NCBI GenBank assembly: GCA_028829895.1 | Contig: CM054184.1 | Coordinates: 26,181,201-26,245,200 of the forward strand | Source of the DNA: Sinotaia quadrata | Lineage: Eukaryota; Mollusca; Gastropoda; Architaenioglossa; Viviparidae | Length of the DNA: 64,000 bases | Direction: 5' to 3' | Shown: piece after piece, positions 23,167 through 33,335 of the stretch | Position numbering within the stretch: position 1 is the stretch's first letter | Layout: every line of letters starts with the position of its first letter | Program-made: the position numbers and the translations under genes | The notes under the pieces: model-generated | What the model was told of the DNA's origin: nothing | Databases searched by the model: none | The model's input: only the letters and a program-made list of their open reading frames with translations

Positions 23167-23640
23167 GTGGAGTAAATTTGCCTGTCCCTATTTCTAAACT
23201 TAATTATTTTATAGTTTCTTAAATGTCAATATGACATGACCTTCAGGTGCTGCATATGATGAAATTTTTGTAAGCACCAGAGTTAAAATAACAACTCGGG
23301 TAAAGAATATGCTAGAACTTGCTGATGCAATCCAAACCAGTTACAAGGACATGAGTATTTTGAAGCACCAGAGTTAAAATAACAACTCAGATAAAGAATA
23401 TGCTAGAACTTGCTGACGCAATCCAAACTTATTACAAGGACATGAGTAGTTTTTCTAATAGTCTCACACTTGTTCATGACAATTTCATCCAATGGGAATC
23501 AACCAAAAGTTACTTTGTTGAAAGATTAGCTTGTGGTAAGTTATCTGACTGATAAAGAAAGATGGACTTGTTTGCTATTGATCTATGATTTGAATTGGAG
23601 AATGCTTATGTAATTGAACCATTATTTCTGTCACTCGAAA
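23167..23640 (+). repeat. Family A dispersed repeat, copy A2 with internal duplication
   Basis: It begins TGGAGTAAATTTGCCTGTCC. A ~91-bp segment starting GCACCAGAGTTAAAATAACA is duplicated in tandem at about 23,274 and 23,365. The copy then continues to a shortened 3' part. Other copies have this segment once, so the duplication is private to A2. Confidence 0.85.
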
Positions 23641-24309
23641 ATAAAACTTCGTCCGGCATCACGTCAATAAACATTTAAAAATTAAATAACGAAAAGGAAT
23701 AAAACCTAGATACACAAGGGGTAATGGAAGCCTAGTACAAAAACACATTTAAAGTATTTAACCAAGCCACTCCAAGATATTAACAGGATGTTTGTTAGAA
23801 TTACAAGACCTAACAGGCTGGACCACCCAGAGCTGGACTGTTAGATTTGATGTATCTATCTCTTTTATGTATCTCCATCCAGGAGGCCTGAAATGGGCAG
23901 GCAGTCCAGATGGTGGGAGAACCGCTGTGCTGTCCACTGTGTCCCCTACTGTCTGGCTGTCCAAGACAACTGATCGCAAATAAACAGAGTGATGGAATGG
24001 GGGGAAGTTACATGAATGGGGGGGGGGGAGCACAGGAAACAGTTGAAGATCAAAGGGTCATTTGTAATCAAAACAAGGGAATGGATAGTCTCAAGGAAAC
24101 ACATGGTAGAATGGAAAAACCTTTAAATAACCGGGTTTAATTAATTCTCCTCACTCTGCTTAGAACATGACGCTGTTTTAAAAATAATTAGTTAATTACA
24201 TTGCGTTAAGTGAAATTGGTAAAATTCTTACTTTGTTAGTTCATAGTAGAATTATATTCATACAGTCATCTTAAAGAAAGAAAGAAAGAAAGAAAGAAAG
24301 ACTGCCTAC
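23641..24309. other. Unique segment with GC-richer block and (GAAA)n
   Basis: Positions 23,760-24,040 are GC-richer and open for 60-90 codons on both strands, including a minus-strand peptide with GWRYIKEIDTS. I recognise no family and cannot tell which strand, if either, is coding. It could be an exon or an old element. A G run lies at 24,018-24,028, and an AAAG repeat of about 28 bases at 24,273-24,300. Confidence 0.3.
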
Positions 24310-24569
24310 CTTTGCAATTTTGTGCTATTTGGTTTATCTTGTTGAGCACTTGTCTTCTCTGCTTCCTGTTTGTTGGCTATGGTCTCAAGATGGTCAGTGA
24401 ATACTTTGGGAATCCCATCTATCGAAACCCGTTTAATTCTGTTCGGCGAACTCCCATAAGGATAGCTGGACCTTCTTTGAGTTGTTAATCTATTGGTCGA
24501 GCTTCCATAGGGAACACTGTAACGTCTTTGAGAAGTGACGTTGTTGGAAATGATGTCATCGGTATGCAT
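24310..24569 (-). CDS. Candidate first coding exon of an unidentified gene
   Basis: On the minus strand an ATG at 24,569 opens 86 codons that run into a good donor, TTGCAAAG/GTAGGC, leaving two bases of a split codon. The peptide has two similar tandem segments of about 16 residues, QRRYSVPYGSSTNR and QRRSSYPYGSSPNR, followed by a more ordinary stretch with DGIPKVFTDHLETI. It is rich in Ser, Arg and Tyr and so probably partly disordered. Codon use and base composition look coding. I do not recognise the family and found no confident second exon to the left. A chance ORF or transposon remnant is possible. Confidence 0.4.
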
Positions 24570-25555
24570 GGTAATTTAATAGAGTGATTTTAAGGAGCAA
24601 GTTAAATTCAAAATGACACTTTCAATTTCATGTTTTAAGCTATTGCTTGCTCAGTTTACAGATTTTTGTTGTGCCCTGTGAAAGAAAATATATACATCCT
24701 ATCCGACTCTGTTCTTTTATGATATTTCACTTTTTATTGGTCGACTTCACAGGCTTGAGGATCACAATTCTGTATACTAGCTGAAACAAATTGTCTAAAG
24801 AACTAACTCTTCAGATAGTACTAGCTGAAACAAATTATCGTAAGGCCTAAATTTTAAGATAATGTATGTGTTCTTAGCGAAACGCACGTTCTTCAAATTT
24901 CTTTGGAGAAAATAGTTTGTTTGTTTTTTTCTGATATGCAAAGAGTTGCTGTCCCTTATAAACAATGAAAATAAGTTGCTCGAGTCCTTTGATTCGGCGT
25001 GAACTCAATCACGTGACCAACATCCAAAGTAAAATGTTGTGATTGCTATTGTGGAAGAAAAGTTTTGTGAGTCCACTCGAAGTGCTCGTAAAAAGTCTTT
25101 CTGCCCCCATTCTATCTTCCGAACATTACAGAATAAAGTGAGAAGAGACTGATTTTTAAAAAAAAGTATTTTAAATAATAGCTATACTATATATAGCACG
25201 ATCTTTCTTATCCTTCTGGGGTCAATAAATTGTTGTACGCAGGGTGCAATTTATGGAATATTTATCGTTTTATTATTAAGTATCTATCTAAGAGATCGGG
25301 ACAATTTATTACAGGTGCGATCACATTTTCGTTGACAGCTTGATGAAGTTAGGGCCCGGTTTCATTCAAGTCTTGTTGAACTTGCGGTCCGACACAATTC
25401 ACATCTATTTTAGGAAACAGTGACCATTTTAGAACGACACTCGAAAGTTTCTGTCATTTTATTGTCCTCTTATTTATCTTCTACAGTGTGCTTCTACTAT
25501 CCGCCTTGTTATTCTTTCTCATTTCACCTTGCCATTCTTACTGAACAAACATTCA
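24570..25555. other. Unique spacer, possible 5' flank of the minus-strand exon
   Basis: No repeats apart from a short ACTAGCTGAAACAAATT duplication at 24,776-24,836. A CACGTG E-box-like palindrome occurs near 25,010. If the exon at 24,310-24,569 is real, its promoter would lie here. No clear TATA or initiator could be assigned. Confidence 0.3.
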
Positions 25556-25559
25556 AGTT

Positions 25560-25890
25560 CACTAAAGTTCAGTGCACATCAAAAATATACGTTTTCTGAC
25601 CTTCCTATTTTTACTCATCAAATATACTCACGTCTTCTGATCGTCCTATTTTTACTTATCAAATATACTCAGTTTTCTGACCTTATTATTTTCACTCATC
25701 ATATATACTCACGTCTTCTGATTTTATTTTCACTCATTTAACGCTCGCGTTTTCAGACTTACTTTTTTTTTTTTTATCACACATACTCACGTTTTCTGAC
25801 CTTACTATTTTTACTCATCATACTCACGTATTTAAACCCTACTATTTTCACTCATCAATCATACTCAAGTTTTCTAACCTTTCACTCAAC
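25560..25890. repeat. Minisatellite, ~40-bp unit, about 8 copies
   Basis: Units carry ACTCACGTTTTCTGACCTTA, CTATTTTTACTCATCAAATA and variants. Copies are diverged, and one is interrupted by a T run near 25,765. Confidence 0.88.
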
Positions 25891-26040
25891 AAGCACATAT
25901 ACACGTGTTCTTTGAATTCGTAATTTTCATCATTTTCTTACTTTAAAAAACCAAACACGTGCATCAATCTTCAAAGCTTTTATTATATAAATACATTTTT
26001 GGAAAGGCAAAGGATTTGTGTTCTCATTTTGCATTCACAG

Positions 26041-26186
26041 ATTTGTTGCTGTACCTGAAATCCAATGACTTCAAATGCAATGTAAATGTTGTTCAGTGTG
26101 ACCGTTCAAACGGAAATCTGACAGTCAAGATGCTAGTGGTAACTCAGAATCCAGAACAAAAGAAAAGGAGGCCGATGGTTTCTTGA
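26041..26186 (+). CDS. Candidate terminal exon of an unidentified gene
   Basis: A strong acceptor (TCTCATTTTGCATTCACAG, ending at 26,040) precedes two bases of a split codon and 47 codons ending in TGA at 26,184-26,186. AATAAA follows at 26,204-26,209, only 17 bases past the stop. The peptide contains LKSNDFKCNVNVVQCDRS and ends in a basic KKRRP segment. The combination of acceptor, GC-richer open frame, stop and poly(A) signal fits a last exon. The family was not recognised and no upstream exon was found. The open frame also extends left through the acceptor to 25,959, so a single-exon reading cannot be excluded. Confidence 0.4.
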
Positions 26187-26317
26187 CTATAATTCGATAA
26201 ATTAATAAACAAAGTATGGAAATTGGCCGTTTGCAGTAAACACGCGAGGTTATCAAAGAAATAAAGAATGCTCATGGAGATTGGCTTTAAGCAGCAAAAC
26301 ATGAATTATCAAATGTA

Positions 26318-26940
26318 TGGCAGAGTAAATTTATCTATCCCTATTTCTAAACTTAATAATTATATATTTGTTGCCAATGTTAACGTGATCCGACCTTGGG
26401 CACTGCTTATGATGATATTTATGTAAGTGCCAGAGTTGGAGTAAACAGCGTATGTAGAGAATATGCTAGAAATTGCTGATGTAATTGAAACCAGTTCCGA
26501 GCGGATGAGTAATTCTTCTGACTAATAGTTTCTTGCTTGTTCGTAACAACTTCATCCAATGGGCATGGACCGAAAGTTACCTTGTTCAGAAGTTCTATTT
26601 ACTTTGATTTTGAAATAGCTCAAGTCAGGTTTTAAAGGAGATGTTAGCTTATGGTTAAGTTAACTGACTGATAAAGAAAGAATGGACTTAGAAATATTTC
26701 ATACATACTTGCAATTGTTCTATGATTTGAATTTGAGAATGCTTTATGTAACTGAACCATTATTTCTATGTTCACTAATTTGATTACCTTGTACATTATT
26801 CTTGTGAATTTTGATCTATGCTATATTGTTGTTTCCTGTGTATGTATCAGGCGAATGAATATTGTTGCAGGATTTGAAAGTTGAGAATGTGTGTAAGAGA
26901 GAAAGGAGTTTAGAGATGAAATATGCCTGAAATTTAGTGC
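26318..26940 (+). repeat. Family A dispersed repeat, copy A3
   Basis: It starts TGGCAGAGTAAATTTATCTA and keeps all family landmarks in order to about AAATTTAGTGCC. It is almost full length, with small deletions relative to A1 and A5. Confidence 0.85.
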
Positions 26941-26944
26941 CATA

Positions 26945-27665
26945 TATTGAAGTGTTGACGTAAAGATGTATTTTCTTGCATAACAGTCATTTGACATTTG
27001 TCATAAAAAGTAGTTATTTTACGTAAAGATATATATTCTTGCATAATAGCCATTTGACATAGGATATGTCTCATGCAACAGTAGTTATTTCACATACAGG
27101 AATACTTGTGTTTGTGTGTGGATGCAATCTTTATTCAAAATGTCAATAATTTCATACAATATGTTAAGATGTAAGTATAACCAACTTTGTTTTGCAATAG
27201 ACTTTTAACATTTTGACATTAGGTGTACACATAACTTATTTAGTATATAGATATATTTTGTTTAAAATAGTCTTTTAACATTTTGACATTAGGTGCACAC
27301 ATATATAGTATAAAGTTACATTTTGTTTGCAATAGTCTTTTAACATTTTGACAATAGGTGTACACAAAACTTATTTAGTATAAAGATATATTTTGTTTGC
27401 AATAGTCTTTGAACAATTTGACAATAGGTGTACACAAAATTTATTTAGTGTAAAGATATATGTTGTTTGCAATAGTCTTTGAACAATTTGACAATAGGTG
27501 TACACAAAACTTATTTAGTGTAAAGATATATTTTGTTTGTAATAGTCTTTTAACAATTTTACCATAGGTGTATTCATAGCTTATCGAGTGTAAAGGTATA
27601 GTTGGTTTTGAAATACTTATATTGTATTTTGACATTAGGCATAAGCATAATTATTTTCTTTAGTG
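26945..27665. repeat. Minisatellite, 70-bp unit, about 9 copies
   Basis: ACAATAGGTGTACACAAAAC, TTATTTAGTATAAAGATATA, TTTTGTTTGCAATAGTCTTT and GAACAATTTG form the unit. Central copies are close to identical; both flanks are degraded. It begins directly at the end of family A copy A3. Confidence 0.92.
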
Positions 27666-28480
27666 TAAAGATGGATTTCTAACATAAGGCATAATTTATT
27701 AAACGAAACTGTATATATGTAAAAAAAAAATGTATCGGTACGTTATTTTTTTTGAAAATATTACTGTACACACAAAAATGTACTTTTATTTTTAAATTTG
27801 CAAACAATAAGTTTTTGAGTTAAAAACAGTATTTTTGCAAATATTTAATGTAAACATTACTTTGTTACGTAATAATCATTTAGACATAAATTCTTTTGCG
27901 GTAATTTTATATTAAGATATACTTGAAACACGATAACTCTGTGAGATTATGATATACAATATGTATTATATGTAAAAGGTTATAAAATACTGTGACGTCA
28001 CATAACCAACATTGAAAGGAAAAGCAAGAAACATAAAGAACACAAAAACAAAAACTTTCTATTAGTTGGAAAGTGAAAGAGAAAGGGGTGCTACTTGTCA
28101 ACAACTTAGTAGCACCCTCCAAATCTCCTCTGTTGCTGACCTAAATTGTCAGTAGCAAAATAGATTTTTACTTCTCGGTGAGGAGGAAATTGCTAGAATA
28201 ATACCACATACACACACACACACACGCCACACATACAACACGCACACACACAAACACGCACGCACAACCATGCGCAGAAAAAGACACAAAACTTTTCTTT
28301 ATATACCAATATATTTTATTGTAAATCTTGTAAATCAAACCTGCCTTCTGCTTAACTAATGTTATTTTAAAAATATAGTTTCTAGCACTATATATTATTT
28401 TTGTCTACGCTTAGCAGACCAACAAAATCTTCAATTATCTTTTTATGCGTCTCTTTCTTCTTATACAGCATTAATTATGT
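27666..28480. other. Spacer with a CA-rich tract
   Basis: An imperfect CA/CACG repeat lies at 28,204-28,270. The rest is AT-rich, with nothing I can support as a gene. Confidence 0.45.
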
Positions 28481-28688
28481 GGCGGAGTAAATGTGCCTAT
28501 CCCTATTTCTGGACTTAATAATTAATCTTTTTGCCAATGTCAAAGTGACCCGACCATGGGCATTCCTTATGATGATATTTTTTGTGTCAAAGTTGGAAGT
28601 AAACAAAGGTGGAGAATGTGCTAGAAAATTGCTGATGCAGTCCAAACCAGTTCTAACTGGATAAGTAGTTTTTGACTTTTGCAGAGAA
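28481..28688 (+). repeat. Family A dispersed repeat, truncated copy A4
   Basis: It starts GGCGGAGTAAATGTGCCTAT, keeps the 5' third of the family, and breaks off after GGATAAGTAGTTTTTGAC, immediately before family B copy B2. Confidence 0.85.
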
Positions 28689-29676
28689 AAAACACACCTT
28701 TTTTTCACTTCAGACTACAGTGACAACTGTACTCTACCTGATCGCTTTGATGTGTGCTTTCAGCGTTAACGAATTTATCAGTAACGTGTTGCTGTAAGCA
28801 GATTCCTGTGAATTCTGTTCGAGAGCCAATACAGCAAAAATGGTGGCTTGAGTTTGGTCTCGAGTATTCATGAAGATTATTTGGAACATTCCTCATTGTG
28901 TGCTGAGTAGCATACACGAAAATTCGGGAACATTCCTCCTGATGTGCTTGATGGTGCAAAGGAAATTCGGGATGATTCTCCATGATGTGCTTGGAGAGCA
29001 CATCGAAGACTCTGGAACAGTTGTGTAATGTGCCTAGAAGGGCTACGTGGGGCCTTCGTCTAAATAAGAAAGACAGTGACTTGTTGGAAACCCCGTAATT
29101 GTGAACACGTGCTAGTGACAGTGGCCATCTTTGAAAAGGCTATATATATACATTGACTATAATTATTTCTCTAAAACACCTCTCTTATATCTATGATAAA
29201 TTATGCCGTTGAATTTGATTATATATATATATCATTTGACTGCTGATGTCTGTGCTAGGGTAGATGGATTGTCTAGCGTTAATTGAACATTGTTGTGAAG
29301 CATGCAAATATCAATGCTCTTTTCATTATATTTGTTAAATGTCTATTTGATTGTTGATTTAATAAAATCATTGTTAAATTTATTGACCTTCTTACACATG
29401 CTCATAATCATCTGTTGGAGAGATAGTGGATGGACGGGGGATCGCTAAATATCGATTAAAAGATGGATTTATCTTCTCTTTTGGTAAGAAGTTTTCCACC
29501 AACGAAAATATTGTGTGACAGTGAATGTTTGTCTATAATTTTGTGGAAGAGAGAAAACGTGATCAGTGGTGTCTTCTGTAGAATTATTAATAACATAAAT
29601 TAAGATCTCATCACTTGTAATTAGTTATGAATGATTAATATAATCATGAACATTAACTAGGGTGGCGTTGTGTCAC
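28689..29676 (-). repeat. Family B composite dispersed repeat, long copy B2
   Basis: Its reverse complement aligns with 19,549-20,505 over its length in the same order. A minus-strand 98-codon frame (28,705-29,001) lies in the part equivalent to 20,200-20,500. The other copy is broken in the same region, so coding capacity is doubtful. Its left edge abuts truncated family A copy A4. Confidence 0.9.
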
Positions 29677-30589
29677 AAATTACATGAGTCTCTTTATTTT
29701 GCTGATTCATATCAGAGGCCACTGTAGAAAGATTTTAGAAGGGTAAACTGTAAGCTGCTTGCTTAGTTAGTACACTGTGACATTATAAGTTAGAGTGCTT
29801 TTTACTTCATGATGCCAGACATTGTATTTCTTAACAGAGTGTGAGAAGTACAATCCTGATAACTTTATTATAGCTCTTTTTTGACTGGAACATTGCATCA
29901 TTACAGAAGGAATCCTTCTAATTACAGTATATTTATTTTTATTAAAATACAAATCAATAAAAATTAAAAATTACATAAGCAACTGGAAAAACTGACCATG
30001 GAATAGTTTTATATTTTAATCATTAAATATTTCCAATTTATCATTGAAATGTCGCGTGTATACATACACTGTATCTCGGAATCTCAATTCTGACTAACCA
30101 CAACTAAACAACCTACCACAATGAAGTACTTTAGATTTCAAAAATATAATTTCAAAGGACAAAAGCATGGATGTCATGTTTGCATTAAAAGAAAAAATTT
30201 TGCGGTATTTACAACAAGAATTCTATATATAAACTGAGTTTATCGGTTGGGAGGGTATGTCAACAGATAGCAGTTGCAAATACTTGTGTTATCAGTCAAG
30301 TGGCGATGCTTCATGTTTTTATTACTCGAGTCTCCAGAACGTTAGCCTTCACTGACAACTCTCCATCATTTACGACTACTCCACACCGATATCATCAGAC
30401 CATCCCTTGTTGCACAGACAACCGGATGAGGAATGCCGATCTTCACTGACTGCTCTGCATCACTCCTCACTATTATCAACAGACCTCTCATTGTGCAATC
30501 AACCAGCTCTCACTACCACTACACGCACTACGATCAGCAATCTCGTGATCACTCCTCACCTTATCAGCATTCTTCTCACATTCTACAAT
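29677..30589. other. Unique spacer grading into an old array
   Basis: 29,680-30,300 shows nothing recognisable. From about 30,340 phrases like CTCACTACCACT and ATCACTCCTCACC foreshadow the next array and are probably its decayed left edge. Confidence 0.45.
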
Positions 30590-31055
30590 TAGTCGGATCT
30601 CACGATCAATCCTCACTTTAACAATACTTCTTCTCACATTCTACAATTAGTCGAATCTCACGATCAATCCTCACTTTAACAGTACTTCTTCTCACATCCC
30701 CCTACAATTAGTCGGATCTCACGATCAATCCTCACCTTATCAGCATTCTTCTCACATTCTACAATTAGTCGAATCTCACGATCAATCCTCACTTTAACAG
30801 TACTTCTTCTCACATCCCCCTACAATTAGTCGGATCTCACGATCAATCCTCACCTTATCAGCATTCTTCTCACATTCTACAATTAGTCGAATCTCACGAT
30901 CAATCCTCACTTTAACAGTACTTCTTCTCACATCCCCCTACAATTAGTCGGATCTCACGATCAATCCTCACCTTATCAGCATTCTTCTCACATTCTACAA
31001 TTAGTCGGAACTCACGATCAATCCTCACTTTAACAGCATTTCTTCTTACATTTTA
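30590..31055. repeat. Higher-order minisatellite: 57 + 61 bp dimers of 118 bp
   Basis: Units begin ACAATTAGTCGGATCTCACG. A 57-bp type with ACCTTATCAGCATTCTTCTC alternates with a 61-bp type that carries CGAATCTCACG, ACTTTAACAGTACTTCTTCT and ends in CCCCCT. Unit starts at 30,643, 30,704, 30,761, 30,822, 30,879, 30,940 and 30,997 give spacings of 61, 57, 61, 57, 61 and 57 bases. Single diverged units flank the dimers. Confidence 0.97.
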
Positions 31056-31059
31056 CAAT

Positions 31060-31440
31060 CAGTTGGTTCTCAAGATCACTCCTATTAAAATTCTTTCTCA
31101 TATTCTGCAGTCAATTTTCATAATCACTCCTCACTCTAATAACATTTTTTCTCATATCCTGCAGTCAGTTTTCATGATCACTCCTCACATGATCAACATT
31201 CCTTCTCATCTACAATCAGTCAGCTCTCATGATCACTCCTCACATGATCAACATTCCTTCTCATCTACAATCAGTCAGCTCTCATGATCACTCCTCACAT
31301 GATCAACATTCCTTCTCATCTACAATCAGTCAGCTCTCATGATCACTCCTCACATGATCAACATTCCTTCTCATCTACAATCAGTCAGCTCTCATGATCA
31401 TCCTTATCAACAGTCCTCACATTTTCAATCAGCCAGCTCT
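31060..31440. repeat. Minisatellite, 55-bp unit, related to the array on its left
   Basis: CATGATCACTCCTCACATGA, TCAACATTCCTTCTCATCTA and CAATCAGTCAGCTCT form the unit. It is nearly perfect from about 31,190 to 31,400. GATCA-TCCTCAC and CAAT-AGTC phrases are shared with the 118-bp dimer array, so both stem from one ancestral unit. Confidence 0.95.
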
Positions 31441-31984
31441 CACAACCCCTCTTCATCACTATTGACAGAACTCATGTACGAATGATCAGTTGAATCTGGT
31501 GCGTGCTGAGATGACTATGAAGTCTTCAGACAAATGTCTTGCAGATAACACAAGGCAAAGCTGGTAGTATGGACAGTTGCAAAGATTTACATTTCAATGT
31601 GTGACCTTCCGCTTCATGGAGAAAATCTGGATTCAGTTCACTCATCTACCTATTTGCAGGCTGTACTTTCAAGTGCTGAAAATAAGACTGTAACTACAGA
31701 TTGTATCAATAAAATTAATCAATGGACTTTTGTGTGTGTGTGTGTGTGTGTGTGTATTAGGGCATGTAATATGAGTTTAATTATTACACAAGTGTATTTC
31801 AAATGTTAAAATTAACCACTATTCCCTGCTTGGCCAGTTTAGACCTTGGATCTGCTTAGAATGGAGGGTTGTTTAGAATTGAGTAGTATTGCATTTGTTA
31901 CAAAGCTGTGGTTCAATGAAATTGTGATTATGTTCAGAATTAATCCATATGGAGAACAATTTGATTTATTTGTGATTTATGTAT
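31441..31984. other. Spacer with a (GT)n microsatellite
   Basis: A GT run of about 26 bases lies at 31,729-31,755. I cannot place the flanking sequence. Part of the stretch just left of 31,985 may be a decayed portion of the adjacent LINE. Confidence 0.5.
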
Positions 31985-32667
31985 TTCTCATCGATCAGTA
32001 TTCAAAAACTAGAAACAGTGAGCCAATTCAAGTATCTAGGCTCTGTCATCAGTGAAAAGGGATCAAAAACAGAAGTCTTGTCTAGAGCAGCTCAGACAAT
32101 GGCAGCCATGTCAAAGCTAAGACCCATTTGGAGAGGCAAATATATATGTCTAAAAACAAAAATAAGGCTTCTGAAAATGCTAGTCCTCTCAATCTTTTTG
32201 TATGCATGTGAAGAATGGACCCTGATAGTAGAAATACAGTGCAGAATACAAACACTTGAAATGAGATACTACAGAACCATCCTTGCATCCCTTACAAAGA
32301 TCACATCACAAACAAAGATGTGCATAATACTATCAGACGTGAAGCTGGTGAATACAAAGACCTCACCACTGTCAAAAAAAAAGAAAGATGAAATGGTAGG
32401 GCCATGTTACTCGAGCCAAAAACCTCTCCACAACAGTCCTGCAATATAACATTATGGGTGGCCAAAAAAAAATAAGGCAGACAGAGAAAAATGTGGGTCG
32501 ACAACATTGTAAAATGGTCTGGGGAAAAATTTGCAGAGACACAGAGTTTGGCACATGACTGAGACAAGAAGAGGTGGCTAGTCAACTGTTCAGCAGTTCC
32601 GCGACCCAATGACCACACTAGGTCAAGAGACAGATAAGATGAGATTCATGTAAAAAAAAAAAAAAAA
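31985..32667 (+). mobile_element. Non-LTR retrotransposon (LINE), 3' end with poly(A) tail, broken
   Basis: An open stretch encodes the region after the reverse-transcriptase core of LINE ORF2 proteins. FKYLGSVISEKGSK is followed by LKTKIRLLKMLVLS, SIFLYACEEWTL and LEMRYYRTIL. After a frameshift, YKDHITNKDV and, after further breaks, WVDNIVKWSG and FAETQSLAHD continue the usual order of this widespread invertebrate LINE type. The catalytic RT core is missing, so the copy is 5'-truncated, as is typical for LINE insertions. It ends with TAAGATGAGATTCATGT followed by 16 A (32,652-32,667). Several frameshifts and stops make it inactive. Confidence 0.88.
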
Positions 32668-32679
32668 TGGCTGCTTTTT

Positions 32680-33335
32680 CAATGTAAAATATAATCAGGG
32701 AACAAATACTAAGTTTCCAGTTTATTCATCTCTAACTCCATTCTTTCTTACATTCAAGTCTCACAGCTTCTTGCAACAGTATTTATTTAGCCCAATACAT
32801 GTGTACAGCATAATACACCGTATTCACTAGAAACAATGTCAGTGTTTAGCATACTACATACGACCATCTTAGTTCACAATTTGTAGAAATAATAGTCTAC
32901 TCACATAATACATCTCTGCATAAAACACAAGTATAACGTATCATACATGAAATATTTACAAGTCCATTCTCTCTCAATTAGTCCGTTAACTCACCATTAA
33001 GCTAATGGCTGCCTTTCATGACCGGACTCTGCCACTCCAAATTCAAAGTGATTAGAAAAGAAATTCTTTTCAACAGGTAAACTTTTTATCTCAGCCCATT
33101 AGCTGGTCTCATTCTTGTAAATCTTAACCATTGGAGAATAAAACTACTCATCCACCTAAAACTGGTTTAGATTACATCAGCAAATCTAGCACATTTTTTA
33201 CCTGATTTGATTTACTTCCAACTTTGACCCTTAAAAATACCAGCACAAGCAGTGCCCAAGGTCGGGTCACTTTGACATTTAACAATTATATAACAATTAA
33301 GTTTAAAAGTAGGGATAGGCAAATTTACTCTGCCC
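32680..33335 (-). repeat. Family A dispersed repeat, copy A5 (near full length)
   Basis: The reverse complement begins GGCAGAGTAAATTTGCCTAT and follows copy A1 nearly to its end at GTTCCCTGATTATATT. Its 3' end (on its own strand) lies about 12 bases from the LINE poly(A) tail, so one element seems to have inserted at the edge of the other. Confidence 0.88.

Noticed and set aside
28705..29001. 98-codon minus-strand frame with a His/Cys-rich peptide
   Set aside because: It lies within dispersed repeat B2; the equivalent part of B1 is interrupted, so no conserved coding capacity is shown.
32082..32618. Minus-strand frames up to 105 codons
   Set aside because: They are antisense shadows of the plus-strand LINE ORF2 remnant.
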